Assembly: GCA_002428885.1 (NCBI GenBank)
Contig: DIYE01000265.1
Location: 1-30,908 of the forward strand
Length of the DNA stretch: 30,908 nt
Source of the DNA: Alphaproteobacteria bacterium UBA6062
Lineage (GTDB): Bacteria > Pseudomonadota > Alphaproteobacteria > Sneathiellales > Sneathiellaceae
Reading direction: 5' to 3'
Shown: piece by piece, positions 1 through 7,817 of the stretch
How the letters are laid out: every line of letters starts with the position of its first letter
Numbering within the stretch: position 1 is the first letter of the stretch
Notes under the pieces: generated by a model
The model's database searches: none
Seen by the model: only the letters and a program-made list of their open reading frames with translations
What the model was told of the DNA's origin: nothing
Translations under genes and position numbers: made by a program

Positions 1-531
1 ACGGTCGCCGCTATGAAGGAACGAGGGGCGCCCTATACCGGTGTTCTTTATGCGGGCCTGATGATCACAAAAGACGGACCAAAACTCATTGAATATAATG
101 TGCGCTTTGGCGATCCGGAATGTCAGGTTCTTTGTGCCCGACTGGATAGTGATCTGCTGCCTGCCCTGATAGCAACAGCAGACGGCAATCTGGATCAGGT
201 GACACTGGACTGGAAAACAGATCCGGCTCTGGTGGTTGTTCTTGCAGCCAATGGCTATCCCGGCTCTTATGAGAAAAACACCGAAATAAAAGGGCTGACA
301 GCAGCGGGCGAAGAAGACGCTGTTACCGTTTTCCATGCCGGGACAAAACGGGATGGAACCCGTATTCTGGCAACAGGCGGCAGGGTCCTCGGGGTGACCG
401 CTTTTGGAGACAAGGTCAGCAATGCCAAAGACAAGGCCTATCGCGCCATTGAAAAAATCGACTGGAAGGAAGGGTTTTGCCGGTCCGATATCGGCTGTCG
501 GGCGGTTGAACGCGAAAAACAACAACAATAA
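1..531 (+). CDS. purD: Phosphoribosylamine-glycine ligase (GARS), C-terminal part
   Basis: The gene enters from the left edge in frame 1, so only about the last 176 residues are present and the true start is outside the window. PurD joins glycine to phosphoribosylamine using ATP, the second step of de novo purine synthesis, in the cytosol. The visible part holds the end of the ATP-grasp domain: the segment GVLYAGLMITKDGPK is followed by EYNVRFGDPECQ, whose Glu and Asn are the usual metal ligands. The C-terminal domain of the family follows, ending in IDWKEGFCRSDIGCRAV. The stop is TAA at 529-531, and the next gene begins 11 bases later, so the two are probably co-transcribed. An internal ATG at position 13 is not a real start. 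Identification is firm. Confidence 0.96.
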   Translation, partial: TVAAMKERGAPYTGVLYAGLMITKDGPKLIEYNVRFGDPECQVLCARLDSDLLPALIATADGNLDQVTLDWKTDPALVVVLAANGYPGSYEKNTEIKGLTAAGEEDAVTVFHAGTKRDGTRILATGGRVLGVTAFGDKVSNAKDKAYRAIEKIDWKEGFCRSDIGCRAVEREKQQQ

Positions 532-542
532 GGGACAGGATA

Positions 543-1607
543 ATGACAGCGTCATCTTCAGAATTCTCAGGCACGATGGCGGTGCAGGAGCGGCACCAAT
601 TCGACATCGCGGCTCTCGAAAGCTACATGCAGACACATGTGGAAGATTTTGAGGGACCGCTGGAGGTTAGCCAGTTTAAAGGCGGACAATCCAATCCCAG
701 CTATATGCTGACAACGCCTGCCAAACGATATGTTCTGAGACGCAAACCGCCCGGAAAGCTTCTCCCCTCAGCCCATGCCGTGGACCGGGAATATAAGGTG
801 ATCAGCAGTCTTGGAAAGACCGACGTTCCGGTTCCGAAAACCTATTGCCTGTGTGAGGATGAGGCCGTTATCGGCACCATGTTCTATATTATGGATTGCG
901 TGGACGGGGTTGTGGAATGGGACCCGACCCTTCCTCACTTCACCAATCAACAACGCTCCATAACGTTTGATTCCATGAACGCTGCCATGGCCGCCCTGCA
1001 TCAGGTTGATTACAAAGCTGTCGGTCTGGAAGATTTCGGCAAACCGACCGATTATCTGGCGCGGCAGATCAATCGCTGGTCCAAGCAATATAAAGCCTCC
1101 GAGACAGAGAGCATTCCTGAAATGGACAAACTGATGGCATGGCTGCCGGACAATATCCCGGACGGAGATGAAACATCAGTCGTGCACGGGGATTATCGGT
1201 TGGATAACACCATGCTGGACCAGGACAGTAAAAAGATCATCGCCATTCTGGACTGGGAGCTGTCGACGCTCGGTCATCCGATTGCCGACTTTTCCTATCA
1301 TTGCATGACCTGGCGGCTCGATCCGGAACTGTTCCGGGGCCTTAAAGGGCTGGATCTGAAGGCCCTCGGCATTCCGACGGAAGAGGACTATGTTCGGGCC
1401 TATTGCGAGAGAACCGGCCGCGCAGGCATCGACAACTGGGATTTCTATATGGCGTATAACATGTTCCGCCTGTCAGCCATATTCCAGGGCATTATGGGTC
1501 GCGTTGTCGATGGGACGGCTTCAAGCCCGCATGCCCGTGATATGGGCGCGAAAGCCAAACCGCTTGCGGTTCTGGGCTGGGAACAGGTAGAAAAGATAAT
1601 CAAATAA
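543..1607 (+). CDS. Phosphotransferase family protein, ACAD10/LvaA-like (first of a tandem pair)
   Basis: A 354-residue protein of the aminoglycoside-phosphotransferase (APH) fold. It shows the catalytic-loop motif HGDYRLDN (His215, Asp217, Asn222) and the metal-binding DWE (Asp237). The N-lobe has FKGGQSNPSY (46-54) as glycine-rich loop and YVLRRKPPG (63-71) with the ATP-binding lysine. This subgroup is not linked to drug resistance. It resembles the kinase domain of ACAD10/ACAD11 and Pseudomonas putida LvaA, which phosphorylates 4-hydroxyvaleryl-CoA in levulinate breakdown. An acyl-CoA dehydrogenase of the partner type lies at 5997-7199. The start ATG follows an AGGGACAGGA ribosome site. 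A paralogue follows 28 bases after the stop. Kinase fold is sure; the hydroxyacyl-CoA substrate is inference. Confidence 0.87.
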   Translation: MTASSSEFSGTMAVQERHQFDIAALESYMQTHVEDFEGPLEVSQFKGGQSNPSYMLTTPAKRYVLRRKPPGKLLPSAHAVDREYKVISSLGKTDVPVPKTYCLCEDEAVIGTMFYIMDCVDGVVEWDPTLPHFTNQQRSITFDSMNAAMAALHQVDYKAVGLEDFGKPTDYLARQINRWSKQYKASETESIPEMDKLMAWLPDNIPDGDETSVVHGDYRLDNTMLDQDSKKIIAILDWELSTLGHPIADFSYHCMTWRLDPELFRGLKGLDLKALGIPTEEDYVRAYCERTGRAGIDNWDFYMAYNMFRLSAIFQGIMGRVVDGTASSPHARDMGAKAKPLAVLGWEQVEKIIK

Positions 1608-1635
1608 CAAAAACAACAAAGAAAGGGATGTGGCC

Positions 1636-2679
1636 ATGAGTGACAATGCAGATGTCATTCCGGTTCGGGAAGCGCATAAATTCGATGAAGGGAAATTTGT
1701 CGATTATCTGAAGGAGAATGTCGACGGCTTCAAAGGCCCACTGACCGTCAATCAGTTTGAAGGCGGCCAGTCCAACCCGACCTTCCTGCTGCATACGCCC
1801 GATCAGGATTATGTGATGCGCAAGAAGCCGCCGGGAGTGCTGCTGCCTTCCGCCCACGCCGTTGAGCGGGAATACCGGATCATGGCGGCCCTGCAATCGA
1901 CAGATGTCCCCGTCGCCCGGACTTTCTGCCTGTGTGAAGATGCGGATATTATCGGCACTCCTTTCTATGTGATGGAGAAAGTAGAAGGCCGTATTTTCCG
2001 ACAGCCTGCCATGCCGGATAACGATCCGTCTGAACGCACGGCCATTTACGATGCCATGAATGATACCCTTGCCAAGATGCACAATGTGGATGTTGATGCT
2101 GTCGGCCTCAGTGACTTCGGCAAGAAAGGCAACTATTTCGAACGGCAGATCGGCCGCTGGACCAAGCAGTATCGGGCCTCCCAGACAGATGAAGTGGAGC
2201 CGATGGAAAATCTCATCAACTGGCTTCCGGCTAATCTGCCAAATGATGATACAACAACCATCTGCCACGGTGATTACCGCCTGGAAAATATGATTATCCA
2301 TCCGACGAAACCGCAGGTGGCTGCTGTTCTGGACTGGGAGCTTTGCACACTGGGGCATCCACTCGCCGACCTTGCCTATAACTGCATGACCTATCATTTC
2401 ATGCATCCGGCTTCCGGTGGCCTGGTAGAAACGGACTTTGTGACAAGCGGCATTCCGACGGAACAGGCTTATATTGACGCTTATTGCAAGCGGACCGGAC
2501 GAGACGGTATCGAAAACTGGGAATTCTATATCGCTTTTTCCTTCTTCCGACTCGCCGCCATTGTGCAGGGAGTCTACAAGCGGGGATTGGACGGAAATGC
2601 CAGCTCCTCGCGGGCAACCCAATATGGAGCCTTCGCGCAGATGCTCTCCATGCTCGGCTGGAGCAAGGTGAGTGGCTGA
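1636..2679 (+). CDS. Phosphotransferase family protein, ACAD10/LvaA-like (second of a tandem pair)
   Basis: A 347-residue APH-fold kinase, collinear with the gene before it and clearly its paralogue: both have GPL-V-QF-GGQSNP, KKPPG/RKPPG, LLPSAHAV-REY, HGDYRL and LDWEL-TLGHP-AD. Catalytic residues are present (Asp213 and Asn218 in HGDYRLEN, Asp233 in DWE), so both copies look active. A GTG at 1630 is in frame, but the GAAAGGG ribosome site at 1621-1627 is properly spaced only for the ATG at 1636. The two copies diverge in the segment after the DWE motif and near the C-terminus, where substrate selectivity may lie. The MOSC gene follows after 6 bases. The likely substrate class is hydroxyacyl-CoA, by analogy with LvaA and ACAD10/11; this is not shown by the sequence alone. 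Confidence 0.87.
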   Translation: MSDNADVIPVREAHKFDEGKFVDYLKENVDGFKGPLTVNQFEGGQSNPTFLLHTPDQDYVMRKKPPGVLLPSAHAVEREYRIMAALQSTDVPVARTFCLCEDADIIGTPFYVMEKVEGRIFRQPAMPDNDPSERTAIYDAMNDTLAKMHNVDVDAVGLSDFGKKGNYFERQIGRWTKQYRASQTDEVEPMENLINWLPANLPNDDTTTICHGDYRLENMIIHPTKPQVAAVLDWELCTLGHPLADLAYNCMTYHFMHPASGGLVETDFVTSGIPTEQAYIDAYCKRTGRDGIENWEFYIAFSFFRLAAIVQGVYKRGLDGNASSSRATQYGAFAQMLSMLGWSKVSG

Positions 2680-2685
2680 ATATTG

Positions 2686-3378
2686 ATGCTTCTTTCCGAC
2701 ACCCGGATCTCCAGCCTCTATGCGGGGAAAGCTGAAGACAGATGGCCAGGCAAGGCACCATCCGCGATTGGCAAGACCATTGCGGATGGCAAACTTGTGG
2801 TGACACGGACCGGTTTTGAGATCGACCAGCAGGCGGATCTCAAGGTCCATGGTGGTCCTGACAAAGCACTGCATCATTACGCGGCAGATCACTACACGTA
2901 TTGGCAAAACAAATTGCCAGCGCAGACTGAGAAATTTGTTCCCGGCGGCGTGGGGGAAAATATTTCAACGTTGGGAATTGTTGAAAAGGATCTCTGTATC
3001 GGGGATGTCTTTGCCCTCGGCTCCGCTCGTATTCAGATTTCTCAAGGTCGACAACCCTGCTGGAAGCTTAATCTGCATATCGATAACAAGCAGATGGTGA
3101 AACTGTTTCAGGAAAGTGGTTTTACCGGCTGGTATTACCGTGTTCTGGAAACCGGCTCCGTTGAAGCCGGTGATCTTCTTGAACATATCGACAGGCCGCA
3201 GCCTGATTGGTCGCTGGACAAGATTATCGCCGCCAGATTTAACCCTAAACTCGATCCGACGATTGCCGCTTCTCTATCAGAACTGCCGGAACTTGCCGAT
3301 AACTGGAAAGATGCCTTTGCCAAAAAGAAAGACAAAGCCTTTAGGGAAAATACCAGTGCCCGCACGTCCGGAGCCTGA
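2686..3378 (+). CDS. MOSC domain protein, YiiM-like
   Basis: A 230-residue cytosolic protein of the YiiM group. It carries the MOSC signature HGGPDKALHHY (55-65), GENISTLG (90-97) and QGRQPCWKLN with the conserved Cys125, the candidate ligand for molybdenum cofactor. The C-terminal stretch (about 170-215) matches the small helical '3-alpha' domain of YiiM proteins. E. coli YiiM is tied to molybdenum-dependent detoxification of N-hydroxylated base analogues; the natural substrate here is unknown. ATG 2686 lies 6 bases after the kinase stop; an in-frame TTG at 2683 is possible but less likely. The tight spacing suggests it is the last gene of the purD transcript. The residues after about 215 are lysine-rich and look disordered. 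Confidence 0.88.
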   Translation: MLLSDTRISSLYAGKAEDRWPGKAPSAIGKTIADGKLVVTRTGFEIDQQADLKVHGGPDKALHHYAADHYTYWQNKLPAQTEKFVPGGVGENISTLGIVEKDLCIGDVFALGSARIQISQGRQPCWKLNLHIDNKQMVKLFQESGFTGWYYRVLETGSVEAGDLLEHIDRPQPDWSLDKIIAARFNPKLDPTIAASLSELPELADNWKDAFAKKKDKAFRENTSARTSGA

Positions 3379-3470
3379 ATACAACACCGATTTGTGATCT
3401 ATATGCCCCTTCAAGAGATCATCGCTTTGCATTAAGTCTAATCTTTTGAGACAACAGGTATAGCGCTGAT

Positions 3471-4397
3471 ATGGATGTTCTGGACGATATTCTTAATACT
3501 CTGGACTTGAAAGGCTCTTTGTATTTCCGGACGGATTTTTCGCCGCCCTGGTCGGTTACCGTTCCCGACTATCAGCAGGCCGCCCGGTTCCATCTTGTTA
3601 TTCAAGGGCAATGTTCGGTTACTGTCGAGGGTAGCGAAACCCTCACTCTCAACCCCGGAGACCTGATTCTCATACCACGGGGCAAATCCCATATCCTCGC
3701 CGATCAGAAATGCGTTTCAGCACCGGATCTGGAAACCGTCCTCAGCGCCATCGGCTATGATGGAAAAGGCGTCCTCGTCGTCGGCGATGGAGATCCGGAG
3801 GCCGCAACACAGATGATTTGCGGACATTTCACCTTCCGTCATGGCGCGGATCATCCCATTTTGAGAGCCCTGCCCGATTATCTGCTCACCCGAGCGAGTG
3901 ACCGGGCACGGGAACCTGAGCTGGACGATATTCTTAGGCTGATCACCCGTCGGCTATTTGGCGGCGCCCTTGGCTCAACGGCAGCGGTGACCCGGCTTTC
4001 GGAGATTATGTTTATTGAACTCGTCAGATTTGGCCTAAGCCGCGACACGCATCTGCAATCCGTATTGCAAGCCTATCACGACCGCCATATCGGCAATGCC
4101 TTGTCTCTGATGCATGAACGCCCGGAGGAAGCCTGGACGGTTCAGAGCCTGGCATCAGAGGTCGGTATGTCTCGAAGTCGCTTTGCCGATAGATTCGGGG
4201 AACTGGTGGGCACAGGCCCTATGAGCTATCTGACCGACTGGAGACTGCAGAAAGCCCTCGCTTCTCTCAGTGAAGCCGGTAACAGCGTGCAACAAATTGC
4301 CGTTCAGGCAGGGTATCAGTCAGCCGCAGCCTTTACCCGCGCCTTCACCACCAAGTTCGGGATTCCGCCGACGGAATATCGCAGAAACATCGATTAA
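3471..4397 (+). CDS. AraC-family transcriptional regulator with cupin sensor domain
   Basis: A 308-residue regulator. Residues about 5-190 form a cupin-type ligand domain: VPDYQQAARFHLVIQG is followed by LNPGDLILIPRGKSH, the usual turn of AraC_binding/cupin_6 proteins. Residues about 205-305 form the double helix-turn-helix: the first helix pair is WTVQSLASEVGMSRSRFADRF, and the second is VQQIAVQAGYQSAAAFTRAF followed by the family ending FGIPPTEYRR. Proteins of this layout usually act on a nearby oxidoreductase or detoxification gene in response to a small molecule. The nearest downstream target is the YHS protein, 220 bases away. The ligand is not visible from sequence. No convincing ribosome site is seen before the ATG. 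Confidence 0.92.
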   Translation: MDVLDDILNTLDLKGSLYFRTDFSPPWSVTVPDYQQAARFHLVIQGQCSVTVEGSETLTLNPGDLILIPRGKSHILADQKCVSAPDLETVLSAIGYDGKGVLVVGDGDPEAATQMICGHFTFRHGADHPILRALPDYLLTRASDRAREPELDDILRLITRRLFGGALGSTAAVTRLSEIMFIELVRFGLSRDTHLQSVLQAYHDRHIGNALSLMHERPEEAWTVQSLASEVGMSRSRFADRFGELVGTGPMSYLTDWRLQKALASLSEAGNSVQQIAVQAGYQSAAAFTRAFTTKFGIPPTEYRRNID

Positions 4398-4450
4398 TTT
4401 GCATATCGTCCCGACATACTTGCCAATAATCCCAATAAAAGACACCCATA

Positions 4451-4479
4451 TTGATAAATCATCCTATTTCACCTTAATT
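4451..4479 (+). promoter_or_regulatory. Candidate sigma70 promoter for the YHS-VOC unit
   Basis: TTGATA at 4451-4456 and TTAATT at 4474-4479 with a 17-base spacer. The -35 box is good (5 of 6) and the -10 box weak. If used, it would give a 5' leader of roughly 130 bases before the YHS start codon, containing the hairpin at 4520-4534. Confidence 0.3.
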
Positions 4480-4519
4480 CACAGTTACCCGAAGCGGAGA
4501 GCTGGAACCTAGCACCGAA

Positions 4520-4534
4520 GATCCGGAACGGATC
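4520..4534 (+). repeat. Perfect inverted repeat GATCCG-gaa-CGGATC upstream of the YHS gene
   Basis: Six-base perfect arms with a 3-base centre, about 85 bases before the YHS start codon. It could be a DNA operator (for example for the AraC-type regulator next door) or a small hairpin in the 5' leader. There is no U-run after it, so it is not a terminator. Confidence 0.4.
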
Positions 4535-4617
4535 GGACACTTGGCCAGACCGGATTTTCTTCCCACTCACCGTCTTCGGGTACCGAAACCAACTATTGAA
4601 TAAAGGATGAGATAACC

Positions 4618-5109
4618 ATGAAAACCCTTCTTGCCCCCACTATTGTTGCCACCATCGCCCTGATGACTGCCTTTGTGGCCAGCCCGTCATTTGCGGCTGA
4701 CGAATATAATACAGCCGCCGGCCTGACTGCCGCAGGCGCCCCTCTCGGCCTGCATGGTGTTGATCCTGTTGCTTTCATCGACATTAACAACCGTGTCGAA
4801 GGTCGTGCTGAATTCACAGCCGTTCATGACGGTGTTGCCTATTACTTCGCCAGCAAGAAAAACCTGGATACCTTCAAGGCTTCACCGGCCAGTTATATCC
4901 CGGAAAATGGCGGCTTCTGCACTTATGGTGTTTCCGTGAACAAGAAGTTTGACGGTGACCCTCAGTTCGCCGCTGTCGAAGACGGCAAACTGTATGTTTT
5001 CCTCAGCGAGGAAATCTACAAGCTTTTCCAGAAAGACCGGGCCGGCACCATCGCCAAAGCCGCTAAAAACTGGAAAACCATCAAACACACCAAAGCAACT
5101 GAACTCTAA
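4618..5109 (+). CDS. Secreted YHS domain protein
   Basis: A 163-residue protein with a clear Sec signal peptide: MKTLL, then a hydrophobic core, then SPSFAA with cleavage near residue 26/27. The mature part is one YHS domain: LHGVDPVAFIDINN, VAYYFASKKNLDTFKASPASYIPENGGFCTYGVS. YHS domains are small folds often linked to metal or copper handling; periplasmic single-domain forms like this are common in proteobacteria and mostly uncharacterised. The only mature Cys is in GGFCTYG. A strong AAAGGATGAG ribosome site lies before the ATG at 4618. A hairpin separates it from the VOC gene downstream. The role is unknown; metal binding is inference from the family. Confidence 0.88.
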   Translation: MKTLLAPTIVATIALMTAFVASPSFAADEYNTAAGLTAAGAPLGLHGVDPVAFIDINNRVEGRAEFTAVHDGVAYYFASKKNLDTFKASPASYIPENGGFCTYGVSVNKKFDGDPQFAAVEDGKLYVFLSEEIYKLFQKDRAGTIAKAAKNWKTIKHTKATEL

Positions 5110-5119
5110 TAGCAATAAC

Positions 5120-5148
5120 CGGGCAGGCTTTTCCCTCCGGCCTGCCCG
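5120..5148 (+). terminator. Intercistronic hairpin, weak terminator or processing site
   Basis: Perfect 9-bp stem CGGGCAGGC (5120-5128) with GCCTGCCCG (5140-5148). It is followed by CTTCCCTC rather than a true U-run, so it may attenuate or protect the upstream mRNA rather than fully terminate before the VOC gene. Confidence 0.5.
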
Positions 5149-5174
5149 CTTCCCTCAAGAGCTGGAGAAATAAG

Positions 5175-5564
5175 ATGAATATCGTTGATCATTTAAGTGT
5201 CGGCGTCAGTGATATCGACAAGGCCTGTGAGTTCTATAACGGACTGATGACCATATTGGGATGCGCGCTGCTCGCTAAAACCGACGGCTTTGCTGCATAC
5301 GGAAACGGCGCACCGCAGTTTCTGGCCATGTTACCGGGAGACGGCGATCATTACAGTGCCGGAAACGGAACGCATATCGCCCTGGTTGCCAAAGATAAGG
5401 AAACAGTTGATGCAGCCCATCGCTTTGCCCTGCAGGCAGGCGGTAAAGATAATGGTGCGCCAGGTGCCCGAGAAGCTTACCCCAAACCGGATGTCTATAC
5501 CGGTTTTGTGATTGATCCGTTCGGCAATAAACTGGAATTTATCCATAACGGCTTTGCAGCCTGA
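5175..5564 (+). CDS. VOC family protein (glyoxalase/dioxygenase fold)
   Basis: A 129-residue single-unit VOC protein made of two beta-alpha-beta-beta-beta modules. It begins NIVDHLSVGVSDIDKACEFYNGLMTILG and ends VYTGFVIDPFGNKLEFIHNG. Candidate metal ligands are His6, the His in GNGTHIALVA and the Glu in NKLEF, as in glyoxalase I-like enzymes. The family covers lyases, dioxygenases and resistance proteins, so the reaction cannot be named. A GGAG ribosome site lies at 5164. It follows the YHS gene by 65 bases with a hairpin between, and ends just before a strong terminator, so it is probably the last gene of the YHS unit. Confidence 0.88.
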   Translation: MNIVDHLSVGVSDIDKACEFYNGLMTILGCALLAKTDGFAAYGNGAPQFLAMLPGDGDHYSAGNGTHIALVAKDKETVDAAHRFALQAGGKDNGAPGAREAYPKPDVYTGFVIDPFGNKLEFIHNGFAA

Positions 5565-5590
5565 CCATAACAGTCATACTGTATGAGAGA

Positions 5591-5618
5591 GTCCGTCTTT
5601 TCGAAGGCGGACTTTTTT
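5591..5618 (+). terminator. Rho-independent terminator after the VOC gene
   Basis: Stem GTCCGTCTT (5591-5599) with AAGGCGGAC (5604-5612), one G-U pair, a stable TTCG tetraloop and a six-T tract at 5613-5618. The form is textbook for the + strand. Confidence 0.9.
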
Positions 5619-5620
5619 AG

Positions 5621-5860
5621 TCAGGATTCCTGATATTGTTCAGCGCCCTTGACGCGAAGATCCATCCAGTTCTGCAGGCATTCGCCAGTACTCATCACCA
5701 CTCCCGCGGTTCCGCCCAATCCCTGAACACCTGGAACACCGGCATATTCAGCTAGTTCCTGCGTCATCCATTCACAGGGATCAAGACTTTCATAGCGGTA
5801 AAGAAATCCCGCGACGACGACAACAACCGCGATCGCTGTCCAACCCATTGTCTTGATCAT
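5621..5860 (-). CDS. Small single-pass membrane protein of unknown function
   Basis: A 79-residue protein I do not recognise. Residues 7-21 (WTAIAVVVVVAGFLY) form a membrane segment preceded by one lysine, so the C-terminal 58 residues are probably periplasmic. That part holds two cysteines (29 and 61) that could form a disulfide, within DPCEWMTQEL and GECLQNW, and a glycine-rich stretch between them. It sits alone between two terminators, tail to tail with the VOC gene, so it is its own unit. An AGGA lies 10 bases before the ATG. Open codon use and a clear membrane topology support a real gene, but length alone would not. Confidence 0.6.
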   Translation of the reverse strand: MIKTMGWTAIAVVVVVAGFLYRYESLDPCEWMTQELAEYAGVPGVQGLGGTAGVVMSTGECLQNWMDLRVKGAEQYQES

Positions 5861-5942
5861 AACTCATGTCCTGAAAAAACGCTGATGCGAGAACAGCTTA
5901 TATAGAGTGTTTTCGTGGATGCAAAACAAAATGAATCCCATG

Positions 5943-5973
5943 AAAAAAGCCTCCGGCGGAAACCGGAGGCTTT
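5943..5973 (-). terminator. Terminator after the acyl-CoA dehydrogenase gene
   Basis: GCCTCCGG (5949-5956) pairs with CCGGAGGC (5963-5970), and flanking AAA/TTT extend the stem to 11 bp. On the - strand it is followed by six T (5948-5943), giving a good intrinsic terminator. On the + strand the tail is only TTT. Confidence 0.85.
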
Positions 5974-5996
5974 CGTAAGATCCAGGTGATACCGGA

Positions 5997-7199
5997 TCAG
6001 TCATATTTCTTCAGTTCAAGACGAGCAATCTGGTTGCGGTGAACCTCATCCGGTCCGTCCGCCAGTCGCAATGTCCGGGCACCGGCATAGGCCGATGCGA
6101 GACCGAAGTCGCTTGTGACGCCGCCACCGCCATGCGCCTGGATGGCCCAATCGATGATTTCGCAAGCCATATTTGGCGCGACCACCTTGATCATGGCAAT
6201 CTCTGCTTTGGCTTTCTTGTTACCGACGGTATCCATCATATAGGCCGCTTTCAGGGTCAGCAGGCGGGCCTGTTCGATCTTGGCACGTGCTTCTGCAATG
6301 CGTTCCAGTGTAACCGTCTGCTCAGCAACCGGTTTGCCGAACGTCGTGCGGACTTTTACCCGGCGACACATTTTCTCAAGAGCCCGTTCAGCAACACCAA
6401 TCAGGCGCATGCAGTGATGGATCCGTCCCGGGCCAAGGCGGCCCTGAGCAATTTCAAAACCGCGGCCTTCACCGAGCAGGATATGATCCGCAGGAACACG
6501 GACATCCTTGAAATCAACCTCGGCATGACCGTGCGGCGCATGATCATATCCAAAGACCGGCAGGAAGCGCTTGATGGTAATACCAGGTGTATCCATCGGA
6601 ACGATGATCATGGATTGCTGATTGTAAACCGGTGCGCTTTTATCGGTCTTACCCATAAAAACCAGAACTTTACAGCGAGGATCCATAGCACCAGATGTCC
6701 ACCATTTCCGGCCATTGATAACGTATTCATCGCCGTCCCGGATGATATCTGATTCGATATTGGTAGCGTCGGAGGAAGCAACCGCCGGCTCTGTCATGGC
6801 AAAGGCAGAACGGATCTCACCGTTCAGAAGCGGAACCAGCCAGCGTTCTTTCAGCTCTTCATTGGCATAACGCTCAAACACTTCCATATTGCCGGTATCC
6901 GGCGCAGCACAGTTAAAAACCTCCGGCGCAAACGACACCCGTCCCATAATTTCGCAAAGCGGCGCATATTCCAGGTTGGTCAGACCGGCTCCCCGATCAC
7001 TTTCCGGCAGGAAAAGGTTCCAGAGACCTGCTTCCTTTGCTTTTTCTTTCAGATCTTCAACGATCTGGGTCGGCTCCCAACGGTCGCCTTCATTCACCTG
7101 CTGTTCAAAAACCTCTTCATTCGGATAGACATGCTCATCCATGAAGGCCTGAACGCGGGCCTGAAGATCTTTCACCTTGTCGGAATGTTCAAAATACAT
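5997..7199 (-). CDS. Acyl-CoA dehydrogenase, ACAD10/11-like
   Basis: A 400-residue FAD enzyme that oxidises acyl-CoA at the alpha-beta bond. It has the order of the family: N-terminal helices, the flavin/substrate motif AFAMTEPAVASSDATN, the middle beta domain, then the C-terminal helical domain with IQAHGGGGVTSDFGLA. Near the end, ADGPDEVHRNQIA stands where most family members have YEGT, so Asp rather than Glu is the likely catalytic base, as in ACAD10/ACAD11. That subgroup works with APH-type kinases on 4-hydroxyacyl-CoAs, and two such kinases lie at 543-2679. An AAGGGAAA ribosome site precedes the ATG. tadA lies upstream by 41 bases on the same strand and may share the transcript. Confidence 0.93.
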   Translation of the reverse strand: MYFEHSDKVKDLQARVQAFMDEHVYPNEEVFEQQVNEGDRWEPTQIVEDLKEKAKEAGLWNLFLPESDRGAGLTNLEYAPLCEIMGRVSFAPEVFNCAAPDTGNMEVFERYANEELKERWLVPLLNGEIRSAFAMTEPAVASSDATNIESDIIRDGDEYVINGRKWWTSGAMDPRCKVLVFMGKTDKSAPVYNQQSMIIVPMDTPGITIKRFLPVFGYDHAPHGHAEVDFKDVRVPADHILLGEGRGFEIAQGRLGPGRIHHCMRLIGVAERALEKMCRRVKVRTTFGKPVAEQTVTLERIAEARAKIEQARLLTLKAAYMMDTVGNKKAKAEIAMIKVVAPNMACEIIDWAIQAHGGGGVTSDFGLASAYAGARTLRLADGPDEVHRNQIARLELKKYD

Positions 7200-7240
7200 G
7201 TTGTTTCCCTTTTTATTGTTATCTTCCGGTCAGTTTATTT

Positions 7241-7699
7241 CTATCGCCGGGCGGCGAAAAAATTCCTTAGGAGTTCTGCGGCTCTCTTTTCCCCGATCCC
7301 ACCATATACCTCGGGTTTATGGTGACAGGTCCCGTGATCAAAGATACGTGGCCCGTGTTCCACACCTCCGCCTTTTGGATCAAACGCTCCAAAATATAAT
7401 CGCCGAATCCTGGCATGGGAGATGGCAGCGGCACACATAGGACATGGTTCCAGGGTTACATAGAGATCGCAGTCCGTCAGTCTCTGGCTACCAACCATAT
7501 TGGCTGCCGCCCGAATTGCAAGCATTTCAGCATGTGCTGTCGGATCAAGGCGGCTCTTCATCTGATTACCGTTCGTCGCAACGATCCGGCCTGTTTTTGA
7601 ATCAACAATAACAGCGCCAACCGGGACTTCTCCCCGTTTTGCCGCAGATTCCGCCGTATGCAGGGCTGTTTCCATATAGTTGGTAAGTTCATAATCCAT
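7241..7699 (-). CDS. tadA: tRNA-specific adenosine deaminase
   Basis: A 152-residue zinc deaminase that converts adenosine 34 of tRNA-Arg(ACG) to inosine. It has HAE (His56 ligand, Glu58 proton shuttle) and PCPMC (Cys86 and Cys89 ligands), within RGEVPVGAVIVD near the start and ALEPC-type LEPCPMCAAAI, all typical of TadA. The ATG at 7699 gives the standard length and N-terminus (MDYELTNYMETAL). A TTG at 7735 in the same frame would add 12 residues and cannot be ruled out, because neither start has a strong ribosome site. It is divergent from the hydrolase gene at 7818. It is essential in most bacteria that decode CGN with one tRNA. Confidence 0.95.
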   Translation of the reverse strand: MDYELTNYMETALHTAESAAKRGEVPVGAVIVDSKTGRIVATNGNQMKSRLDPTAHAEMLAIRAAANMVGSQRLTDCDLYVTLEPCPMCAAAISHARIRRLYFGAFDPKGGGVEHGPRIFDHGTCHHKPEVYGGIGEKRAAELLRNFFAARR

Positions 7700-7817
7700 G
7701 ACAGCAAAAGTGACGGGATTGGAGAAAGTCGTCAAGCTGCAACAGACCTGTTAATAATTTTTCTCTATAGTCCAGCTCCTCACTTGTAAGCAAGCACTCA
7801 GAAGCTTAAAAGAGGAC

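Noticed and set aside
543..2679. Aminoglycoside resistance genes
   Set aside because: The APH fold is there, but the sequences match the ACAD10/LvaA-like metabolic subgroup, and the neighbours are metabolic.
1600..2907. 435-codon open frame on the - strand
   Set aside because: It lies antisense to the second kinase and the MOSC gene, which both have full catalytic motifs. The product shows no domain and its openness follows from the codon bias of the sense genes.
6039..6752. 237-codon + strand open frame
   Set aside because: It is the antisense shadow of the acyl-CoA dehydrogenase.
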